Source: Amphibalanus amphitrite
Taxonomy: Eukaryota > Arthropoda > Thecostraca > Balanomorpha > Balanidae
Length of the DNA stretch: 64,000 nt
Reading direction: 5' to 3'
NCBI RefSeq assembly: GCF_019059575.1
Contig: NW_024881840.1
Location: 124,001-188,000, forward strand
Notes under the pieces: generated by a model
The model's database searches: none
What the model saw: only the letters and a program-made list of their open reading frames with translations
Told to the model about the DNA's origin: nothing
Made by a program: the position numbers and the translations under genes
Shown here: positions 56,425-64,000 of the stretch, piece by piece
Layout: each line of letters opens with the position of its first letter
How positions within the stretch are numbered: position 1 is the stretch's first letter

Positions 56425-59400
56425 TCAGCTAAATATAGTCGCTGGATCCACTCTGAAACGAACCCTTCTTCCACTTCTGGTACGTGGTGACTCTGCTTCC
56501 GGCACGACCTCTGGAGGGACCGATTCTGCTGGGCCGGGCTCAGCGGCGCTGCTCGGCTGTGGCTGCTCCTGCTTCCTGTCCACCAGCCGCCGGGTGTCAT
56601 CATGTCGCGGGAAGTAGGCGGGCTTCAGTCGGTCCACTGATACAGTGTCTATCGCCCCAGACGGTAGTTCTATGCGAAAAGTCTTTGCTCCTCTGTGAGC
56701 TACACGTAGCGGTCCCTGGTATGGAGCTTGGAGTGGACGTTGGATCCTGTCCACTCGGACCCACACATGCGTGCATGTCATTAAGTCCTTGGGAATGTGC
56801 TCCTGGCCAGCACCGTGATCGGTTCCGAGGGAGGCCGTGGTGAAATCCAGTTCCGTCATGTGCTGGGCCAGCTCCTGGATCATCTTGAATGAAGAACGTG
56901 TTGAAGACTGTTCTCCTAAGCACAGTTTTGGACAGAGCAGCATGCCACCTGTCACTGCTGTGAACGGTGAGGCACCAGACTCGTTTGGCATTGCACGCAG
57001 ACCCAAGAGAATTATTGGGAGTGACTTCAGCCAGTCTTCCTTCCGCGCCTTCAGTGCTGTCTTTAGTGTGCGATGAAATCTCTCAATCATTCCATTACTT
57101 TGCGGTCTGTAGGCGCATGTCCGGAGGCGATGAAATCCTATCATTTCAGCCAGAAGTTGGAAGAGCTCGGCTTCAAACTGGGCTCCACGGTCAGTTACCA
57201 CGTAGAGAGGGACGCCGAACCGTGCAATCCAAGTCTCGAGGAGCGCGTTCGCTACTGATGTGGCAGTGATGTCGGTAATGGGCGCGACCTCTACCCATCG
57301 GGTAGCGCGGTCGATGCAGGTGAGTAGATACCGATGTGTCGCCGGGAACGGTTGCCCGTGCTGAGATGAAGGTGGTAGCGGTCCAACTATGTCGATGTGC
57401 ACCGTTTCAAAACGTGATGATGGCAGGTGAAACTCTCCAGTTGCGGTCTTCGTGTGGCGATGGACTTTGGCTTCTTGACAAGCCACACATTCCTTCACCC
57501 ACGTCTTGATCTGTCGATCCATGTCTGGCCAGAAGTATCTTGCCTTGATGAGCCGAAGTGATCCTTTCAGACCAGGATGTGAAAGATTGTGATACCTCTC
57601 GAACACACTTCGTCGACATGACAGTGGAACGAACGGCCTCGGCTGTGGCGTAGACACGTCACAAAGCACTGAGGAGTCATTCTGCAGCGGCACAGTTTTG
57701 AGGCGATCCTGGTATGTTGCGATTTCTTCGTCCTTCTTCTGTTCCTCGGCGATGGCTGGGAGGTCACAGGCGTCAACCTGCACGGCGTTCACAGGGCGCG
57801 AAAGGCAGTCTGCGACGATGTTGTCAGCGCCCCTGATGTATTTGACGTCTGCGATGTACTCGGTGATGACGCACCAGTGTCTTTGCTGTCGATCTGACTT
57901 CGCCACATGAGGACTGTGGAAAGCTGTGACCAGGGGCTTGTGGTCTGTAAAGAGCGTGACGTTCCGCCCTTCGAGCAGATCTCGGAAGTGCAGCGTGGCG
58001 AGATAGGCAGCCAGCAGCTCTCGGTCGTAGGCTGAGTACTTGCGCTGCGGTGCAGACAGCTTCTTTGAGAAAAAGCTCACCGGTACTGCACTGCCGTCGA
58101 CCATCTGATGAAGGGCTGCACCAGCAGCGACTTGGGAGCAGTCTGTGACAAGCTGGAAGGTGTCGCTGTTTGGCTGAGTGTGGTGGAGAGTGCAGGCGGC
58201 CTCCAGTGCTGTCTTGATGCCGTTGAAGGCCTTGGCCTCGCTGTCGCCCCACGGTAGTTCCTTCGACTTGGGGTACAAGCGCATGAGCTCGGTCAGTGGG
58301 AAAACGATCTCCGCAAAATGCGGAATCATTCGCCTGTGGAAGCCGACCATGCCCAGGAATCTGCGTAGATCATCGGACTTCTTCGGCGCGCACATTTCTG
58401 AGATGCTCTCCACCTTGCTCTTTGGAGGACGAATTCCAGTTGATGTCACCAGGTGTCCCAGGTAGGTGACTTCTGGCTGGTCAAACTCGCACTTGTCTAG
58501 TGAGATGCGAAGGTTGTGCTCGTGCAAGATACGGAACACTCTCTCCAGGTCCGCATGGTGCTGTTCTTGGGTCGCAGATGACACAAGAATGTCATCGAGA
58601 TAGATGAACACGCAGTCTACGTCGCGGAAGATGGTGTCCATGATCCTCTGGAATGTGGCTGGGGAGTTGCAGAGGCCCATTGGCATAAAGATGTACTCAT
58701 ACAGGCCGAAGGGCGTGGTCACTGCAGTCTTCTCGCTGTCCGCTGGGCTCACTGGTATTTGGTGATATGCTCGGAGCAGATCGATCTTGCTGAAGCGCGT
58801 TTTTCCGGCGAGCTGTGTCGACAAGCTTTGAATGTGAGGTAGAGGGTAGCGATCCCTCTTCGTGATCGAGTTTAGAGCTCGGTAGTCCCCTGTGACGCGC
58901 CATTCACCGGGTGTCTTCTTCTCCACCATGTGCAGAGGAGAGGCCCATGGAGACTTTGAAGGCCGCACCACCCCAGTTTTCAGCAGTGTATCAAAACACT
59001 GTTTGGCGGCTTTGAGCTTATTTGGTGGCAGTTGTCTCGGTGACGCAAATGTCGGTGGTGCACTGCCTGTGTCAATGGTGTGACATCCTGGCAGCTGTTT
59101 CATTGCCTCATCCAGGTCACCTGGCTGGCATGGCTCTAGCACTGAGCGGTGTCTTTCCAGGATGTTCTTGATCGGAGCTGAAATTGCAGACAGGTCGTTC
59201 ACCACCAGGTTGGCCTTCGATTGGTTACTGACTCGGCACTGTGATGACAAATCAGTAGATCTGTCAATCAAAGTCCGGGTACCGCAGTCGATCAGGAGTG
59301 AGTGCTGACTCAAGAAGTCCTGACCCAGCAGTGGTGTAGTGACGTCAGCCACCACGAAGGTCCATGTGAAGGTGCGGCGCAGTTGAGGGATTGTGACATC

Positions 59401-59618
59401 ACATGTGACTTCTCCCACAACATGAAGAGACTCACCGTTTGCGGTTGATATTCGCACTGCTGAGGGCTGCAGGATAGAGCCAACCGGGACGGTTTTGGGT
59501 AGGAGGGAAACACCTGCTCCGGTGTCAATGACAAAATCAACTGATTTTTGGCCAAGTGTTGCTGCTACTTGCATGAGTGGCAGTCCATGAGCAGCATGAA
59601 CTGGGATCTGCCCCTCTA
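56425..59618 (-). CDS. pol: Gypsy Pol polyprotein (protease, RT, RNase H, integrase)
   Basis: The frame is open from the gag overlap, with the first Met at 59574, and runs to a stop at 56425: 1,049 codons from that Met with no internal stop. Aspartic protease [10 protein letters not shown] is at 17-26. RT runs about 200-370, with [13 protein letters not shown] near 261 and YLDD at 325-328. RNase H has TDCSQVAAG and TDHKPL (about 465-560). The integrase zinc finger has H..H..C-x2-C (about 660-700). The DDE core has [15 protein letters not shown] and [12 protein letters not shown], followed by a GPY/F-like tail. Pol lies in the -1 frame relative to gag and is probably made by frameshifting at 59619-59625. 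The frame looks intact, but the gag upstream is disrupted. Confidence 0.95.
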
Positions 59619-59625
59619 GTTTCCC
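59619..59625 (-). promoter_or_regulatory. -1 ribosomal frameshift slippery heptamer GGGAAAC
   Basis: In the gag frame the end reads TCG GGA AAC TAG, so G GGA AAC has the X XXY YYZ form and sits directly before the gag stop. Slipping back one base puts ribosomes into the open pol frame. No downstream pseudoknot was modelled. Confidence 0.75.
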
Positions 59626-60167
59626 GACTGGGACGGCCTCGGTGAGGAGGAGCGAGAACGGGGTTGCATCTTGGTGTGTGCTTTATCAGGCCACTGACAC
59701 CACGGCTTGCATGTGCGCGCTTCCACGCCAAAGTAAATGTGCGCTCGGCAGACCTTGGGGCGCTGTCCTTCACGGAACGGCTGAAGTCCTGCTGACACAC
59801 CCTCTCGATGGTCCCGATCCGGATAGGGACTGCGCTGTCGCGAGCTGTATCGCTGTACGGTACTGTGCTGTCTTGATGGGCGCGTGTGTCCGTCTGAATA
59901 GTATGCGCCGCGGTCCGACTCATAGCGCTCAGATGGTGACGGTGACCGTGCTCGTGACTGCCGGCTACTGTGAGGTTGTGCCACCATGCACGAAGACTGC
60001 ATCAGCGGCACCAGCTCATCAGCTAGTTGACCTAGCTGTGTCAGAGTTAGGTCACGCTGGGCTGCCAGCACGGCACCAACGGAGGGCGGCAGGCTCTTTA
60101 TCATCTTGTGGCGCACGAGGTCTTCACCAACCCCGACTTTGCACGCCGTGTCTCGGAGCTCATGCAG

Positions 60168-60860
60168 CAGGGTTGGCAGGGGGTGGCAAAAACTGGTTTT
60201 TGCCAGTGGTTTTAACCGGTTTAAACCGGCTGGCAGAAACCCTGGTGGCAAGAACTGGCAAAAACTGGCTAAAACTCAGATGGCCAAACCTACAACTTTT
60301 CTAGTTAGGAATGGATTTGAAATGCACAAATGCATTTCTGGTAGTTATATGGATGCACTAAACATTCTGAAGCTGCCTCATTACTTATCCCTGCTTAAAA
60401 TGTCTATGCATGTCGGTAGACATCCACAACGGAATGTATTTCCATGTAAGGGGAGAGTGGGACAAGGCGGCCACGGTAAGTAGGGTGTCATGCGGTGCCG
60501 TGCGCATATCAGTGGCAGATACCTCTTCGCACTTCTGATTGTGCAGGACTCACCCAGTCACCCTTGCACTGGCTCATTTGTCACCCCCAAAAGGCACCCT
60601 TACTAGCTCCTTATGGATAGCCCATGAAAATGTTTCTGAGTTAGGTATGAAACATTCCAATGGTCAATGTCGCTTCTGTTTGAAAGCATAAAGCTTTCAC
60701 CGAATTCTCCTTAAAATGTTTCCTGTTCAAAATCATGTCTAGGCATAGCATTGTGATATTTCTGAGTTTTTGCCAGTTTTTGCCACTTTTTGCCGGTTAA
60801 AACCGGTTTAAACCGGCAAATGGCATAAACTAGTTTTTGCCGGCAAAAATGCCAACCCTG
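60168..60860. mobile_element. hAT-type MITE in gag, 693 bp
   Basis: The ends CAGGGTTGGCA and complement are bounded by a perfect 8-bp duplication TCATGCAG (60160-60167 and 60861-60868). Subterminal AACCGGTTTAAACCGG palindromes and TGGCAAAAACTGG words occur at both ends. No transposase is present. Confidence 0.95.
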
Positions 60861-61265
60861 TCATGCAGGAATGCTGATGGACGTCCGGTCATCTGTGTCT
60901 TGCTTATAAGACGCTCGAATAGCTCCGGCTTCGATTGAGCATACAGACCGATCACGGCTTGTTTCAGGTCATCGAATGACGTTTTGGAGAGTACGTCTGG
61001 GTCGAGGCGGCTGACCGTATCAGGAGGAAGGGCCGCCAGAACATGGTAGAACTTGGACTGAGTGCTTGTGATGCGAGCCAGGTGAAATTGTGCATTCATT
61101 ATGGCGAACCAACCTTCAACGGCTGTGTCCATGAACGCCGGCGGCTTTACGTTAGAAAGCATCACGGAACCTGCAACCTGTTCCGGTTCTCCTTCCATTG
61201 TTGCTGTTGTGGAATATCTATTCACTATGAACTAGGAATAGTATTAGGCAATGTAGCAATGTAAA

Positions 61266-61284
61266 AATCACGTCGGGGTCACCA
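61266..61284 (-). other. primer binding site for tRNA-Trp
   Basis: The plus strand reads AATCACGTCGGGGTCACCA, which equals the 3' end of arthropod tRNA-Trp including CCA. The element strand is therefore complementary to it, four bases inside the 5' LTR. Confidence 0.85.
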
Positions 61285-61288
61285 GTTT

Positions 61289-61479
61289 ATGGGTTAATGG
61301 TATGAGTTAAAATAATACTTTTAGTTTTAAGTTTTATTTGCAGTTAGAAACACGACTTTTGTATTTGAAGTGATTATGAATATCTAATCTTTTTTACATT
61401 TTTCGCTGAACCAAAATTACACATACAGCACAAACTCAAGTATTGTGTGTACCTCCGCTCAGGGATGTGGGTCACCACA
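61289..61479 (-). repeat. Gypsy 5' LTR (191 bp)
   Basis: By eye indistinguishable from the LTR at 56110-56300. Host flank CATAT follows at 61480. Confidence 0.93.
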
Positions 61480-61484
61480 CATAT

Positions 61485-61970
61485 CCCCGCGGCCAGTGTC
61501 CTACACACGGCGGGGCAGGGAGCAGGAAACTGGCCACCGTGTCCGGACGGCCGGCGCGCCGTTACGCCGTGTTGGGATTACCGCGGCGGACGGTGCGTGC
61601 CCGACGGCCGGACGCACCCAGCCGGACGCCGGCCGCGCCGGCGAGACGGTTTCCTGATGTCTGCATGTCGCCTCGTCACTTTTTTAGGCGTATTTACTAG
61701 CCGCGGTGGCAGTAAATGTGGCACTCTGGATACAGGAGGCTTCGCAGCTGGGCCATTATTTCGTTCTCTTCCATTCATGTCCCATGTACCTGACTTTACT
61801 CTAAGTAGCGATGTTTGATTCTCGGTGTATTTTTATATTATTTTTGTGCTACATTTCTTAATGGCTAATAGTTAATAAGATAATGAATGACATTGATTTA
61901 CTCCCAAGTCCCAAAACGTTTCAATTGATAGTGAGACGTCTGTTTATCACCAGATATTTTTGTTTTGCAA
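61485..61970. other. intron 4, GC-rich patch
   Basis: About 61490-61660 is GC-rich with frames on several strands and no motifs. Nothing else is seen. Confidence 0.3.
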
Positions 61971-62133
61971 CTATACTCTGTTCCGTTTCAAGCTTGCAGC
62001 CGAAGTGCCCTGCTGAAAGCAGTGCGTGATTTCTGTATATACAGCTCTTACATTTTAAGACGAAAATTTTTGAGCAGAGGAGCGATCTGCCGAAGAAACT
62101 CCGACTGCAAATTTGATATGGAACAGACTATAG
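61971..62133. mobile_element. second copy of the CTATA.TCTGTTCC MITE
   Basis: Inverted relative of 24782-24954: it begins CTATACTCTGTTCCGTTTCA and ends GGAACAGACTATAG. It lies about 120 bp before the exon 5 acceptor. Confidence 0.75.
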
Positions 62134-62253
62134 GTGTGCTTTTTCGGAAAGGATTGCGAATGTGTACCTCGACTCGTCAACCCACTCGTTTCCCCAGTCG
62201 CTCCGCGGTGACCTAGCCTAACACTGCCGTCCTTTCTGTTTGCTCCCGGACAG

Positions 62254-62411
62254 GTCACAAGGTGGCGAAGGCGGGCGGTCGTCGGCGCGGCTCTTCGCGC
62301 GCCGGCAGCGAGGCCGGCTCGGATGTCGGCAGTGACCTCGGCTGGGACGACGCCGCCTCGAGCAACGCTGACCCGGGCGTCATCTCTGAGGGCGAGGAGG
62401 ATGAGTTCGGG
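62254..62411 (+). CDS. Rab11-FIP: Rab11-FIP coding exon 5 (basic then acidic linker); 3' edge uncertain
   Basis: Acceptor CGGACAG|GT is clear, and the first two bases complete the Gly codon from exon 4. It encodes GHKVAKAGGRRRGSSRAGSE, then AGSDVGSDLGWDD, then DPGVISEGEEDEF. Acidic DPGV.SE..EDEF segments follow the C2 domain in class I Rab11-FIPs. The chosen donor GGG|GTCAGT (62412) is weak (C at +3). The frame stays open to a stop at 62472-62474, so another donor or a read-through end cannot be excluded. Later exons, with the Rab11-binding coiled coil, are not in the window. Confidence 0.78.
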
Positions 62412-64000
62412 GTCAGTGACCGCGCCTCGCACGGGTGTCCGGAGGGTGTGGTTTGTGTGATTGGTCTGAAATGATTAGGGCAGTCTCTGAGCTGAAATGA
62501 AAATGTTTTTTACCCGATTTACCCGTTTAAATATGGTTAAACCCGATGCAAAAACCATACCTTGCCGTTGCATTAACAACAACCTTGCTGTTTGTTTGAA
62601 GTAATACTTCATTCAAATATCAACACGAGTACCAGCGTTAGAGGAAGCGGCTCCTAAGTAGGTGGTTGTTTCCACGCAGGCCCCGGGAGGAGCTCAGTTG
62701 CCACCTCTTTGTGCGGCGTGCCTGGGAGGCTGGCTGGGTACAGGTCACCGCTGCGGTGGTCGGCAGAGGAGCCGCCCCTCTGCGGTCGGCGGGCAGGCGG
62801 CGGCCGAGGTCGGGGAGGGAGGGGCGCCAGCGGCCACCGCGCCACCGGCCGCCGAAAGCGCCTGAGCGCATTATTCCGCGGCCAGTGACGAGATTTGGAT
62901 GATCGCCTTCCGCGAATCATCTCACTCTGCTAGTTTGCATTCTGAGTGAAAAGTTCAGAAGGCGAGTATGGATAAGATCGGGCAGTGGGGCTCCGATTCG
63001 GTTTGTGCTATGAGCTGGCATGCTATTATTTTATAAACGAACATGACGGTTTTTTCTTAGTCACGCTTGGATACATGCACACACGGACATCGGTGGCTGT
63101 GAAAAAAAATCAGCTAAACAAATGTAGTGTGGGTGCATGCAGACCATCGGATTTACCCCTGCATTCGTACTACGAAAAGATGCTTAGAATGTAGGCAAGT
63201 GAAGGCAGTTGTGTGATTCATCAGCTGATTTGACCCATGATACAATTAAATTGCCACCCAATAGGCTGGAAACAAGTGTGTTTATGCATCGTGTCCGTCA
63301 GCATTTTTAATTCATCTCCAACGATTTTGTCTGGAATTGGGAGCATGCTACGCAGTTAATGCTCATTTTGACCGCAACTTATGGCCACTCAACAGATCAT
63401 TGTTCTGCCAGTACGGTGAAAATCCCTCGTCAATAATAGGTTTACAGAAAGCTGTTTCCGCGATAACCTGGCTCCTCGGCGGAGTAATTTTGCTGGATCA
63501 GATCGCTCACTGGGCTGGCCTATTGCTGTGCCGGTCGATTGTGTGAGTAATTGCTGGGTTGTGGCGGCCGGTGGGGCTCGGCGGCGTCGGCGTTCTCTGT
63601 TCCCTGCCGTCGGGTCATCGGTACGACAGCCGATCGGCCCGCAGCGAACAGCGGCGAGCCCGCACACCGGCCGGGCTCCTGGGCCGCGCCGATAACCGCG
63701 CCACCATATTTACGGGTATCTGATTCTGCGGCCCAAAGTGTTTGTGGGTTCGCCGGCGTCCCCGATAACCCTGCGGCAGTGGCTGCGCCGCCCGGACCCG
63801 CCGGCACCTGTTCTCACGGCGCCCCATCCGGGTCGGTTCGGCACATCAGCGGCCAGTCGTGTCCGCACTGCCCACCCGGGCCCGCTCGGCGGCGCGTCGT
63901 TAGCACTCCTAATCCCGATTCCGGAGAGCCATTAGCCGGTGTGTGGCCGAGCAGCGCGGTTCGTGCACTGTCCCGTTGCCGTATGATCGGATATCCCAGC
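62412..64000. other. intron 5 (partial), GC-rich patches
   Basis: GC-rich patches at about 62680-62880 and 63560-63950 open frames on both strands without motifs. No further exon in phase is recognised before the window ends. Confidence 0.3.

Larger units (their letters stand above)
59616..61225 (-). pseudogene. gag: Gypsy gag, interrupted by a hAT MITE
   Basis: The N-terminal part (61225-60861) has a capsid-like helical segment with AVEGWFAIMNAQF and FDDLKQAVIGLY. The frame is cut by a MITE with its duplicated 8 bp (60160-60860) and resumes at 60159. The second part is Arg/Ser-rich and ends with a Cys/His knuckle, C-x2-H-x9-C-x3-C, starting KVCRAHIYFG. The stop TAG is at 59616. Without the insertion the frame would join to about 302 codons. 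The start Met at 61225 follows a short leader after the primer site. Confidence 0.88.
56110..61479 (-). mobile_element. Ty3/Gypsy LTR retrotransposon, CsRn1-like, young
   Basis: It is complete from LTR to LTR (5.37 kb, about 4.67 kb without the inner MITE) with a 5-bp duplication CATAT at 56105-56109 and 61480-61484. Order on the minus strand: 5' LTR 61289-61479, tRNA-Trp primer site, gag 61225-59616 (interrupted), pol 59574-56425, 3' LTR 56110-56300. The tRNA-Trp primer and a Gag Cys/His motif of form C-x2-H-x9-C-x3-C point to the CsRn1 clade. It is inserted antisense to the host gene in intron 4. Confidence 0.93.

Noticed and set aside
62254..62474. Protein end at the stop at 62472-62474
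   Set aside because: Class I Rab11-FIPs continue to a C-terminal Rab11-binding coiled coil, so splicing near 62411 is more likely; not fully excluded.

Overview
This window is eukaryotic genomic DNA, most likely from an arthropod. The evidence is spliced exons with GT..AG introns, a tRNA-derived SINE, LINEs, a Ty3/Gypsy LTR retrotransposon and many DNA-transposon remnants. Exon codons are strongly GC-ending (CTG, GTG, CGC, GGC). A crustacean such as a barnacle would fit, but that is inference and no species is proved.

One host gene is supported. It is on the + strand and encodes a class I Rab11 family-interacting protein (Rip11/Rab11-FIP type). Five exons are visible: 27367-27436, 38889-38994, 54068-54205, 55211-55446 and 62254-62411. 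Their splice phases join exactly into about 236 codons: a C2 domain, then a basic Ser-rich and an acidic segment. The rest of the gene, including the Rab11-binding end, lies beyond the window. Introns of about 11.5, 15.1, 1.0 and 6.8 kb hold most of the mobile DNA on the right-hand side.

Layout. 0-6 kb: a truncated repeat, then a minus-strand LINE with a PHD finger, reverse transcriptase and restriction-like endonuclease, split by a 450-bp CR1/L2-like LINE fragment. 6-27 kb: dense nested non-autonomous DNA transposons, a SINE, GC-rich sequence and satellites. 27-39 kb (intron 1): a TTAA-flanked MITE, minisatellites, a dead Mutator-like element and a 3.35-kb TIR element carrying nine 16-bp palindromes. 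39-54 kb (intron 2): a TTAA element with a MITE inside it, a CR1-like LINE end, a four-element nest at 45.2-48.6 kb and a dead Tc1/mariner element. 56.1-61.5 kb (intron 4): a young CsRn1-like Gypsy element with indistinguishable LTRs, a tRNA-Trp primer site and a likely -1 frameshift signal, whose gag is broken by a hAT-type MITE.

The most unusual signal is a group of 0.6-1.7 kb non-autonomous elements flanked by TTAA with tips of the TTAACCCG type. Just inside each tip is a G-run/C-run hairpin whose core is specific to the family and repeated at both ends. Their interiors are rich in AGGTCA/TGACCT hexamers. Some share interiors but carry different tips. One insertion can be compared with an empty relative of its target elsewhere in the window, which supports TTAA-targeted insertion.
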